DNA of 6,441 bases, taken from NCBI GenBank assembly GCA_024640835.1, contig JAHEEH010000120.1, forward strand, positions 1 to 6,441, in the 5' to 3' direction. Positions 1-6,030 of the stretch are shown here, piece by piece. Source of the DNA: Bacteroidota bacterium. GTDB taxonomy: Bacteria > Bacteroidota > Rhodothermia > Rhodothermales > UBA10348. The notes below the pieces were generated by a model. The model was not told the DNA's origin. It did not search any database and was given only the letters and a program-made list of their open reading frames with translations. Position numbers and translations under genes: made by a program. Every line of letters begins with the position of its first letter. Position 1 is the stretch's first letter.

Positions 1-1
1 A

Positions 2-523
2 GTCGCCCATTTGAGTGGCGGCTGGCAGCGCCGTGTCAATATTGCAGCGTCGCTGGTGCATTCACCGGACGTGCTCGTACTCGACGAGCCGACCGCCGGC
101 CTCGATATCGAGGCGCGATACGAGCTCTGGCATATCATCAAGCAGCAGCAGCGTGCGGGCGCCACGATTCTGCTCACGACCCACCAGTTGGACGAGGCCG
201 AACGGCTGTGCTCGCGGGTGGGTATCCTGCACAACGGTCACATCGCGATCGAGGGTACGCTCGAGCAACTGCGCCGTGCGGTGCCCGCCACGCAACTTGC
301 CAATATCGAATCCGACGACGAGGACGGCATCGCCCGGAGGGCAGAAGAGCTGGGCTGGGCGCTTCGGCACTACGGTGGGCGCCTCACGCTGCTTCTCCCG
401 CATGAGCATACACTGAAGGCGGTCGTCGACCTCCTCCACGGTACAGGCCTGACGTCGGTCTCGCTGCTGCCTGTCGGCCTCGAGCACGTGTATGTCGAGG
501 TGACGGGCGCTGCGAAGGTGTGA
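2..523 (+). CDS. ABC transporter ATP-binding protein, 3' part (5' end outside window)
   Basis: This is the C-terminal 173 residues of an ABC ATPase, the cytoplasmic subunit that powers a transporter by ATP hydrolysis. The reading frame is open to the left edge, so the Walker A and Q-loop half is missing; an apparent TTG start at base 11 is only the Leu of the signature motif. Visible in order are the signature LSGGWQRR (residues 4-11, Trp where Gln is usual), Walker B with D-loop VLVLDEPTAGLD (24-35), and the H-loop histidine in LLTTHQLDEAE (His61). About 80 residues follow as an accessory C-terminal domain ending in YVEVTG, as in CcmA/DrrA-type exporters of the ABC-2 class. No permease follows on this strand, so any partner lies upstream. 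The family call is firm; the substrate is unknown. Confidence 0.93.
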   Translation, partial: VAHLSGGWQRRVNIAASLVHSPDVLVLDEPTAGLDIEARYELWHIIKQQQRAGATILLTTHQLDEAERLCSRVGILHNGHIAIEGTLEQLRRAVPATQLANIESDDEDGIARRAEELGWALRHYGGRLTLLLPHEHTLKAVVDLLHGTGLTSVSLLPVGLEHVYVEVTGAAKV

Positions 524-578
524 GACGTCTAGGGCCGGGTGATGAAGCACGCTCATTTCTGTGACGCACGCCTTCTTG

Positions 579-592
579 CCGACGATCGTCGG
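579..592. other. Perfect 14-bp palindrome between convergent genes
   Basis: The bases CCGACGATCGTCGG read the same on both strands. As RNA they could form a 5-bp stem with a GATC loop. The site lies between the end of the plus-strand ABC gene and the end of the minus-strand cupin remnant, so it could be a weak bidirectional terminator or a protein-binding site. There is no T-tract on either side, so a factor-independent terminator is not supported. Confidence 0.25.
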
Positions 593-609
593 TCATGATT
601 CGGCGGGTG

Positions 610-774
610 CTACCCGGGGGGAATCGCGCACAGAAGACCGCGCTCGGCACGCATCGGGGTAGCCAGGTTCAACGGCGAAGCGGGCAGTGCGAATTCGACC
701 GGAATCGTGTCGATGAGGACGTTCTCAAAGTGCGATTCGCCTGACGCATTGCCGTGGAGTCGCGTGTATTCCAT
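610..774 (-). pseudogene. Truncated small cupin-like protein, N-terminal half only
   Basis: A 54-codon reading frame starts at an ATG preceded by AGAGGAG with a 9-base spacer. Its protein begins MEYTRLHGNASGESHFENV and contains PVEFALPASPLNLATP (residues 28-43), then ends at ...AIPPG. This matches, from memory, the N-terminal half of a family of roughly 110-residue cupin proteins that carry GESHFEDVE and APPAPPL motifs followed by a PxGWxGDWHPAPRRQ segment. The TAG stop falls where that family usually has the Trp after PxG, so a TGG-to-TAG change is likely. The metal-binding beta-barrel half is absent. Only 86 bases separate the stop from the end of the ABC gene, too few for the missing half, which points to a deletion or rearrangement as well. 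The family call is moderately sure; the function is lost or unknown. Confidence 0.5.
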
Positions 775-840
775 AGGGAGAGGCTCCTCTGGTTTCCGTG
801 ATCCCGCAACCGTGCAGTGCCGTCACGTCGCCCACCTGCT

Positions 841-1173
841 TCACGGGCGCGAGTCAGCGTGCAGATGTTCCAGCCCATACTGCTTCCTAGCCTTCATCAT
901 TCTCTCGAGAGCATAGCCTGAGATATCCTCCGCGAAGACCCCTGCTGCCTCGAAGTGCATTGCCTCTGCGCTCGACTCGTTTCTGCCCCGCTGGAGTCTG
1001 GCGTTGTGTTGTTCGCCCAGACTGTGGCCGAATCATATCCGGTTGCCGTCGAAGTTGGCTGAGGTGTCAATCCAGGTTTGCCCCATGGCAGCGGAGTGCA
1101 CGCGGCAGACACCCTTCCGCAGAGGCTTCAGTCTGTTGTCTTTCTCGAGTTGGGCCTTTCTGCGGGAATCCAT
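841..1173 (-). pseudogene. GIY-YIG nuclease family-like protein, interrupted by an in-frame TGA
   Basis: One minus-strand frame runs 110 codons before its final stop, broken only by a TGA at 1033-1035 (codon 47). The first part starts MDSRRKAQLEKDNRLKPLRK and has GVCRVHSAAMGQTWIDTSAN (residues 21-40), which resembles the G-[VI]-Y-x-[IV]-x(n)-G-x-x-[WY]-[IV]-G-T/S-S strand pair of a small GIY-YIG-domain family of about 100 residues. The part after the stop has FGHSLGEQHNARLQ, then SAEAMHFEAAGVF, matching that family's F-x-L-x-x-G-x-H-x-N-x-x-LQ and A-F-x-FE segments. The Tyr of GIY is Cys and the Gly of YIG is Asp, so catalysis is doubtful even without the stop. CGA-to-TGA is the simplest origin of the stop. 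An in-frame ATG at 1194 is an alternative start; neither start has a clear Shine-Dalgarno sequence. Confidence 0.55.
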
Positions 1174-1177
1174 CGGT

Positions 1178-1198
1178 CTGAATGGAGTCGCCATTCAG
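1178..1198. other. Perfect inverted repeat, 8-bp stem with 5-base loop
   Basis: CTGAATGG and CCATTCAG flank the loop AGTCG. The repeat sits between the amidotransferase stop and the ATG at 1173 of the broken GIY-YIG-like gene. In the minus-strand direction no run of T follows, so it is a poor intrinsic terminator. A regulatory hairpin over the translation start, or an operator, are other readings. The stem includes the alternative start ATG at 1194. Confidence 0.35.
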
Positions 1199-1219
1199 CC
1201 GGAGGGCTCGCGTCCTCCC

Positions 1220-1936
1220 TCAAGGAAAAACCAGGTCCAGGAAGTCGGACAGGAGCCCGGAAGCCCCTGGACTCTCCCGGAACCCTGCTTCGGCGGCTGC
1301 ATGCTCGGTGGCGTCTCGAGGGCCGTAATTCGCGCGGTAATACCGGAAGCGATCGAGATTCGTCCGGCGGTCTAGCTCGGGGTGAAACTGGGTGGCCCAG
1401 ATCGGCTTGCCGGGGATGCGCAAGGCCTGGAACGTGCATAGCCGGCTGGATGCCAGGTGGATGACGCCATCCGGCAGAGAAGTCACGCGGTCGACATGCC
1501 CCATCTGGGCATCGAACCGGGCGGGCAAATTGCCGAGCAGTGGGTCGGCCTTGCCGTCTTCGGTCAGCGCCAACTCGAACGTGCCGACCTCGGCGCTGGC
1601 CTGGTCGTAGAGGAGCTCTCCGCCCAGGGCCCGGGCGAGGCTCTGGAAGCCGAAGCACGACGCGAACGTCGGATGGCCCCGAGCGACCACCTCGCGCAGG
1701 AAATCGAGGAAGGCCTCGAAGCGCGGCAGGTTTCCTTTCGAAACATAGTAGTCACCGCTGCCCCCGACCATCAGGGCGTCGTAGCTCAGCAGGCTCGACA
1801 GCGAAGGTGGCCCCCCGCAGAGGTCGTGGGGTTCGATCGCTTCGGCGGGCAGACCGGTCCGGTCGACGAAACATCCATGCTCGTGGGCGAGCATCGGGTC
1901 GTCAGCGTTACGGGCTTGCAGGAGCAGGATCCTCAT
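1220..1936 (-). CDS. Class I glutamine amidotransferase (GATase1, GMP-synthase-like) domain protein
   Basis: This is a stand-alone cytoplasmic glutamine amidotransferase domain of 238 residues, a fold that hydrolyses glutamine and passes ammonia to an acceptor. It begins MRILLLQARNADDP. The nucleophile elbow is FASCFGFQSLARALGG with Cys94, where the usual G-x-C-x-G reads ASCFG. The catalytic His and Glu are in TQFHPEL (His185, Glu187), and a GHVD motif (residues 146-149) lies before them. The full triad suggests an active enzyme; the acceptor is unknown, since single-domain COG0518-type members act on varied substrates such as gamma-glutamyl compounds. The frame is open upstream to 2008, but the ATG at 1936 gives the family-like N-terminus and overlaps the stop of the upstream remnant as ATGA, implying translational coupling. 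There is only a weak purine-rich stretch ahead of it. Confidence 0.9.
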   Translation of the reverse strand: MRILLLQARNADDPMLAHEHGCFVDRTGLPAEAIEPHDLCGGPPSLSSLLSYDALMVGGSGDYYVSKGNLPRFEAFLDFLREVVARGHPTFASCFGFQSLARALGGELLYDQASAEVGTFELALTEDGKADPLLGNLPARFDAQMGHVDRVTSLPDGVIHLASSRLCTFQALRIPGKPIWATQFHPELDRRTNLDRFRYYRANYGPRDATEHAAAEAGFRESPGASGLLSDFLDLVFP

Positions 1937-2236
1937 CCCGTCTCGGTGATCTGGGAGAACGTCTCCGAGACAACCACCCACTGCCCGTCCTTCCTGACGG
2001 CAGACCACGTGATCCGGGTGGTGAGGATTGACGGTACGCTCAACGCGGGGTGTCTGTCGGTGGGTATTCCAGCAGCGTGCCGCCCTCGGAAGAGGTGCGG
2101 ACTTGGACGGGCTCTTCCGGCATCAGGAACCGTCGAACCGATGCCCTCCCTTGCTCGCCGCACGAGATGATCGGATCGGCGGTGCGATTCCGCAACAGGC
2201 GCCTGCCAGGCGCAGACGCAATCTCCGAGCCCGGGC
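1933..2236 (-). pseudogene. Frameshifted remnant of a small gene, possible NTF2-like/DUF4440 C-terminus
   Basis: Between the DUF6868 stop and the amidotransferase start no single intact frame looks real, but two frames carry protein-like stretches in succession. One frame gives SVRRFLMPEEPVQVRTSSEG and LLEYPPTDTPR, ending at a TGA at 2040-2042. Another frame then gives TTRITWSAVRKDGQWVVVSE and TFSQITETG, ending at the TGA at 1933-1935 that overlaps the amidotransferase ATG. The second stretch resembles the last two beta strands of SnoaL/DUF4440 NTF2-like proteins (pattern TW-x(n)-KDGxWxVVxExFSxI). A single frameshift near 2040 would join them. The N-terminal boundary is not defined and no start with a Shine-Dalgarno sequence is seen. 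A sequencing or assembly indel would look the same. The coding nature of the 3' part is likelier than the family name. Confidence 0.35.
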
Positions 2237-2479
2237 CTACACGAGGAAATACAGCACCAGCCACGGGATCAGGTTGAAGAACGCGAACAGGATTCGGTAC
2301 TGGTAGAACAGGCGCATCATCACGCGACGGGCATCCTCCTCGCTCACACCGAACAGTCTTGCGTTGATGCGGGCAAGTCCGCCCTTGAAGGCGGCCAGGA
2401 CGAGCAGCAGGAGCAGGAGAGCGACGATGTTGAACAGGACGCACCACCCGAGAAACGACGTCAGCGTCTCGATGGACAT
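2237..2479 (-). CDS. Small two-helix membrane protein, DUF6868-like
   Basis: This is an 80-residue inner-membrane protein of unknown function. It begins MSIETLTSFLGWCVLFNIVA. A first transmembrane segment spans about residues 8-31, including a run of Leu. A short polar loop follows, with the motif ARINARLFGVSEEDARR (residues 36-52), and a second hydrophobic segment spans about 61-80, containing FFNLIPWLVLYFLV at the very end. Length, the N-terminal SIETLTxFxGWC, the R-x-x-x-x-FGVSEED loop and the NLxPxL end all match my recollection of the DUF6868 family. The ATG at 2479 was chosen over the in-frame ATG at 2485 because the consensus ribosome site lies 8 bases before it. It stands alone; the large gene upstream ends 217 bases before it. 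Confidence 0.85.
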   Translation of the reverse strand: MSIETLTSFLGWCVLFNIVALLLLLLVLAAFKGGLARINARLFGVSEEDARRVMMRLFYQYRILFAFFNLIPWLVLYFLV

Positions 2480-2486
2480 GGCCATT

Positions 2487-2494
2487 ACCTCCTT
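2487..2494 (-). promoter_or_regulatory. Strong Shine-Dalgarno site for the DUF6868-like gene
   Basis: On the minus strand the bases read AAGGAGGT. GGAGG lies 8 bases before the ATG at 2479 but only 2 bases before the ATG at 2485, so it decides the start in favour of 2479. It is the best ribosome site in the window. Confidence 0.8.
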
Positions 2495-2679
2495 CGATGG
2501 GCGGAACACGATACAGGGATGATACGGAAGGCCCGCCTCGGCGCCGATCGTGATGACCGGTAAGGGGCGAATCATCTCCGGATCGGGTGCCCGGCAGCGG
2601 CACACCGAAGCGGCGGTGGGGCCGATCCGCAGGAATTTCGTTTCCAGACGCTGTCCGAGAGGATTTCCGCCTGCTGCCT

Positions 2680-2695
2680 GGCGGTTGACGCCGCC
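2680..2695 (-). terminator. Small GC hairpin directly after the large gene, possible terminator
   Basis: GGCGG and CCGCC flank a 6-base loop one base beyond the stop codon of the large secreted-protein gene. The stem is short and no T-tract follows in the direction of transcription, so it would be a weak or factor-dependent terminator at best. The rest of 2480-2696 holds no gene that I can support. Confidence 0.25.
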
Positions 2696-2696
2696 G

Positions 2697-5330
2697 CTAT
2701 CGGACGAGGACCAGCTTCCGCGCCTGGATTCGGCGGCCGGCGTTCAGCACGTAGAAGTAGACGCCCGCCGTGAGGGCAGACGGCACGAAGTCCACGCGGT
2801 GGCTTCCAGCGGGCTTTTCGGCCTCGACGAGCGTCGCCACTTCGCGGCCGAGGACATCGAACACGCTCAGCGTCACGGGGCCCGGACGCGCCAGGTCGTA
2901 CCGGATCGTGGTCCGAGTGCTGAACGGATTCGGAAAGGCCTCGTGCAGCTGCACGGCGCCGGGCAGATCCTCATGTCCCCCGACGCCGATCACCGTCCCG
3001 GTGTACCTGATCTCGTATCGCGATGCGTCGTCGGCGCCGACCGAACGATTCCAGTCGAACTGGAGAACCCCGCCCGCGATCTCGTGGGTCGCGACTTCCT
3101 CGCGGTCGCCGAGCACGGCCACGACGGAGATTTCCGATTCGTCCGGCCAGGATGCCGGGATCCGGATCGACAGAGGCGTGTCGTCCCCCTTGGGCTGGCT
3201 GACCGTGATGACGTCGGTCCCGTTCTCCACGATCAGGTAATGATCCCCGGGTGTCAACGACGCCCCGTCGTACCGGGTGAACGTCCCGGCGACCAGGTCC
3301 CCGCTTTCGCTCGTCAGCAGTGCGCCGGCAGGCGAGATGGTGTGCGGATCGATGATGAGCGGCACGGCCTTGTCCCAGTTCTTGGTGACCGTGATGTCAC
3401 CGTATGTGCTCCGCGAAGCGGCGCCGTCCAGATCCTCGAACCCGGTCATGCGCTTGCCGGCCAGGCGGTACACGACCCGCGTCTGGAATTCCTGCACTAC
3501 GCGGTGTGCCGCGCTTCCGCCTTCGCGGCCCGGCACCCCGTCGTCGATGGACATGGAGAGCGGCTTGCCGAACAGCAGTCTCCAGGAGAACCAGTCGATG
3601 TCCGTCGGGTCGTTCGACCAGTATCCGAACGGGATGATCTTGTCCTGGTAGAGCACGGCGGAAGTCGGATAGGCCCGCACGAACCCGGTGTCGCCCGCGT
3701 GGTCCCAGTCCCGCTGGAACGTGACGACTCCGGAATACGACGTGCTCACGAATCCCGTGAGATTCTCGGCCATCTTGTCATATCCCCCTTCGACGATGCT
3801 CGGGTAGTCCCTGAAGCGCCAGGCGTGCTCGAGCCATCCCGTCGTGTAGTCCACGGGCGTGGGCGCGGTCGTGTTGAAGTCGTACGTCGTGTTGCTCGTA
3901 CCCAGCACGTCCTCGTAAATCAGGTCGGCGCCGTACGTGTCGAAGATGTCACGGTACATGTCGTCCATCTTCTGCCGCACGAACGGGCTGTAGGGCGAGA
4001 CGAAGTAGCCCCAGTCGTAAGGGTCCTCAGGAATCCAGCCGCTGTAGTACGAGGAATAGAACGGACTCCCGTCCTGACGCATGACCGCCACTGAACCGAC
4101 TCCCGCCGCGCCACCGACATCCGCCACCGCCTGGGACTCCTCGTGCCACCAGATGGGCAGCGTGAGAGGCATGACCAGCTTGCCCTGGGCCTGGATGTCC
4201 CGTATCACCTGGATGAACTCGGCCGTGCTTCCGAACTGCGGCTCCGCGGGGTAGTAGTTGGGATGATGGCCGTGGTATCCACCGGTGTAGTACATCGACA
4301 GCATCACGATGCCTGGACCCGGGTGCGTGCTTTCCCACGGCGCATACTCCGGGTACGTGTCCAGGCGCACGTTCTGCCCGAACGCGATGACGTACATGGG
4401 CGACTTCGCGATCGAGGAGAATCCCGACCCCATTTTCTCCTGTATGGATGGATACTGGTCAATTCCGTTTTCGACGCGATAGGCCTCCAGGCCTTCCAGG
4501 TGGGACAATCCCATTCGGATGCGGCTGACGGGACTCGTCCAGGCCGATCCGGACTCGACCCACTCGTGGTACGTGTGCGGCAGGAAATAGGCGTAGGATC
4601 CGCCCTGGGAGTCGCCCTTCGATTGGAGCCCCAGCCTGGTCATGCGGGGAGGAAGCCCGTTCCGGATCGTGTATAGAGCTGCCCGGGCGTCGCCCTGCAG
4701 GAGCCCGACGTAATCCGCGTGGAATACGTCGGGATAGTCGTAGAGGAAATCCTCTCCCTGGGCAAAGAAGTCGGGACCCATCATCACCCCCGTTCCGGAG
4801 GCCGCCAGTACGACGCGCGATGACGGGCCGAGATTGACTCCGAGGCTCGCGGGAAAGCGGATGACCGTCGCCGTATCGCCCCACTCGTTCGAGAGCGACA
4901 TCTGGAGGTCCAGCAGGGGCTCGGCGTAGAGCGTGATCGCAACCTCGATGTCCGCGTATTCGGTGGCGCTTCGCTCGCCCCGGCAAGCCATCGTGAGGCG
5001 GTGATCGACGTCCGACCAGCTGTACTCGAACGTCGAAGAGAACGGATTGACCACGTCGACGGACCCCTCGTGCGGGATTTCGACCTGCCAGAGGAGATCG
5101 TCGATCGTCCCCTCGAGCAGGCTTTCGCCTGTCGCGAGGTCCGTGAGACGCAGGATCGAGCCATTGATCTTGCTGACCTCGATCTCGTAGTGAACCCCGT
5201 TGGAGAGGACGATGACTTCGGGGTCGGAATCATCGAACGTGATGGTCTGCCCCTGGACATTCGTGACCGCCAGCAGGAGGATCGAGCCGGTCCAGAAGTG
5301 AAACGAACGGCGCACAAGTGCAGCTATCAT
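2697..5330 (-). CDS. Secreted glycoside-hydrolase-like protein (DUF6259-like) with T9SS type A sorting domain
   Basis: This is an 877-residue exported protein. Residues 1-27 are a signal peptide: RR near the start, a hydrophobic core GSILLLAVTNV, and probable cleavage at VQG/Q. About 28-280 look like a beta-sandwich of the galactose-mutarotase-like type often found ahead of glycoside hydrolase barrels (NGVHYEIEVSK, LTDLATGESLLEG). About 310-600 look like a TIM barrel: VMLSMYYTGGYHGHHPNYYP, LVMPLTLPIWW, YGADLIYEDVLG (469-474 hold Asp, Glu and Asp as candidate catalytic acids), SIVEGG (Glu514) and the aromatic IPFGYWSNDPTDIDWFSW. About 650-775 form further beta-rich domains. Residues 795-877 are a FlgD-like/type A sorting domain (LHEAFPNPFS, FDVLGREVATLV, LTAGVYFYVL, ending RKLVLVR). 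Overall it fits the DUF6259 family, so carbohydrate cleavage at or outside the cell surface is inferred, not shown. The frame is open to 5591, but the ATG at 5330 gives the signal peptide; no strong ribosome site precedes it. Confidence 0.85.
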   Translation of the reverse strand: MIAALVRRSFHFWTGSILLLAVTNVQGQTITFDDSDPEVIVLSNGVHYEIEVSKINGSILRLTDLATGESLLEGTIDDLLWQVEIPHEGSVDVVNPFSSTFEYSWSDVDHRLTMACRGERSATEYADIEVAITLYAEPLLDLQMSLSNEWGDTATVIRFPASLGVNLGPSSRVVLAASGTGVMMGPDFFAQGEDFLYDYPDVFHADYVGLLQGDARAALYTIRNGLPPRMTRLGLQSKGDSQGGSYAYFLPHTYHEWVESGSAWTSPVSRIRMGLSHLEGLEAYRVENGIDQYPSIQEKMGSGFSSIAKSPMYVIAFGQNVRLDTYPEYAPWESTHPGPGIVMLSMYYTGGYHGHHPNYYPAEPQFGSTAEFIQVIRDIQAQGKLVMPLTLPIWWHEESQAVADVGGAAGVGSVAVMRQDGSPFYSSYYSGWIPEDPYDWGYFVSPYSPFVRQKMDDMYRDIFDTYGADLIYEDVLGTSNTTYDFNTTAPTPVDYTTGWLEHAWRFRDYPSIVEGGYDKMAENLTGFVSTSYSGVVTFQRDWDHAGDTGFVRAYPTSAVLYQDKIIPFGYWSNDPTDIDWFSWRLLFGKPLSMSIDDGVPGREGGSAAHRVVQEFQTRVVYRLAGKRMTGFEDLDGAASRSTYGDITVTKNWDKAVPLIIDPHTISPAGALLTSESGDLVAGTFTRYDGASLTPGDHYLIVENGTDVITVSQPKGDDTPLSIRIPASWPDESEISVVAVLGDREEVATHEIAGGVLQFDWNRSVGADDASRYEIRYTGTVIGVGGHEDLPGAVQLHEAFPNPFSTRTTIRYDLARPGPVTLSVFDVLGREVATLVEAEKPAGSHRVDFVPSALTAGVYFYVLNAGRRIQARKLVLVR

Positions 5331-5354
5331 GGTCGTGGAGGTCGTTGGCCTTAT

Positions 5355-5366
5355 GTGCGATCGCAC
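5355..5366. promoter_or_regulatory. Perfect 12-bp palindrome upstream of the large gene, possible operator
   Basis: GTGCGATCGCAC is self-complementary and centred about 30 bases before the ATG of the secreted protein. That position suits an operator or a leader element. No clear -35/-10 pair is seen around it. Chance occurrence in GC-rich DNA cannot be excluded. Confidence 0.3.
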
Positions 5367-5612
5367 TCGCTCCCGCGCGGAATACGAGGCGGCACTATGG
5401 TTACACACGCGACGGAGGCTGCGAAAGCGGGGCGAATCCCGGATGTGCGCCGGGCAATGCCCCGCATCGCGGGACATCCCTGCACGCGTCGACTGCCGGG
5501 ACCTGCGCAGTCGGAAACCTGCCCGGTCCGGCAGCCGGCATGACGGATGGCGTTCGACGCGCCATCCACTCCGCCGGGCCCGCCGCAGCACCCAGACGGT
5601 GCACGAGGTGTC
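5367..5612. other. Intergenic stretch with no supported gene
   Basis: Long frames on both strands run through here, including the upstream extension of the large gene to 5591. Their translations are rich in Arg, Pro, Ser and Cys without any family-like pattern, as expected from spurious frames in GC-rich DNA. It may hold the promoter of the large gene, but I see no convincing elements. Confidence 0.5.
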
Positions 5613-5752
5613 CTAGCCGCGAATCCGTGTTCCACGTTCCTGTCCGGCCACGTAGTCGTAGATCCGATGCGCAAAGGCGTCGGCGCCCACCAGTCAGATC
5701 AGCGCACCGGTAGCACGATCCCGCGACAGTGCGTCTTCGGCGACGCAGTCAT
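5613..5752 (-). pseudogene. Short decayed coding remnant after the DUF1801-like gene
   Basis: An ATG at 5752 overlaps the stop of the DUF1801-like gene as ATGA, but its frame closes after 17 residues. A neighbouring frame reads DCVAEDALSRDRATGALI, then a TGA at 5694-5696, then LVGADAFAHRIYDYVAG and QERGTRIRG before a TAG at 5613-5615. The GADAFAHRIYDYVAG stretch looks protein-like rather than random. This would fit a small gene disrupted by a frameshift and a stop. I do not recognise the family, and a chance open stretch remains possible. Confidence 0.25.
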
Positions 5753-6030
5753 TCGGGCTTCTCCAGCTGCCCGAATCGAGATCGGATCCTCTCTCCGATC
5801 AGCATCTCAGGCAGCTCTCTGCTGAGCGGAAACCGGATGGCCCTTTTTGCCCTCTTGAACTCCCCTCGATTCGGTTCGAAGTCGGCCATGGTCCTGGCAC
5901 CGGGGTAGCAACCGATGTGCGAGCTGTATCCGGCGCAATGGACGGTCGCTCTACCGCGCGTGATGGTGGGGATCCCTTGGGAGATCACCTCCTCACCGCC
6001 AGGGATCTCTTCCATCGTCGAGGCTGCCAT
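5749..6030 (-). CDS. DUF1801 (YdhG-like) domain protein, N-terminus missing
   Basis: This is a 93-residue protein with the core of the DUF1801/YdhG family, small cytoplasmic proteins related to frataxin-like folds and of poorly known role. The family pattern is clear: EEVISQGIPT (residues 13-22), VHCAGYSSHIGCYPG (30-44), FKRAKRAIRFPLSRELP (58-74) and LIGERIRSRF near the end. Members usually have about 30 more N-terminal residues with a YLAxLPxxxRxxLExLR helix. Here the frame is open upstream only to a TAG at 6082-6084, giving residues such as HSLSSLTE that fit the helix weakly, and no ATG/GTG/TTG start is available there. No ribosome site precedes the ATG at 6030 or 6015. It is therefore probably a 5'-damaged gene. 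It overlaps by ATGA a decayed remnant downstream. Confidence 0.7.
   Translation of the reverse strand: MAASTMEEIPGGEEVISQGIPTITRGRATVHCAGYSSHIGCYPGARTMADFEPNRGEFKRAKRAIRFPLSRELPEMLIGERIRSRFGQLEKPE

Noticed and set aside
62..556. 164-codon minus-strand reading frame opposite the ABC gene
   Set aside because: It is a shadow of the ABC ATPase, whose motifs are unmistakable on the plus strand.
1033..1035. UGA recoded as an amino acid (selenocysteine or alternative code)
   Set aside because: The ABC and amidotransferase genes terminate at TGA. I see no clear hairpin directly downstream that would resemble a SECIS, and the family shows no Cys at that position that I recall.
1937..2008. 24-codon upstream extension of the amidotransferase
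   Set aside because: The family N-terminus starts at MRILLLQ, and the ATGA overlap supports the start at 1936.
1457..2170. 237-codon plus-strand reading frame
   Set aside because: It is antisense to the amidotransferase, which has a full catalytic triad; the translation shows no recognisable domain.
2040..2603. 187-codon minus-strand frame across the DUF6868-like gene
   Set aside because: Only its last part (about 2040-2236) looks protein-like and is used in the remnant call; the rest is out of frame with the real membrane protein.
2550..4094. 514-codon plus-strand reading frame opposite the large secreted-protein gene
   Set aside because: Its translation is rich in Arg, His, Val and Asp with no family-like pattern, and it lies fully antisense to a gene with clear domains. 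It is a shadow of GC-rich codon use.
5001..5543. 180-codon plus-strand reading frame
   Set aside because: It is antisense to the signal peptide and first domain of the secreted protein, with no recognisable motif or ribosome site.
5331..5591. 87-codon N-terminal extension of the large protein
   Set aside because: The extension is Arg/Ser-rich and would bury the signal peptide that begins at the ATG at 5330.
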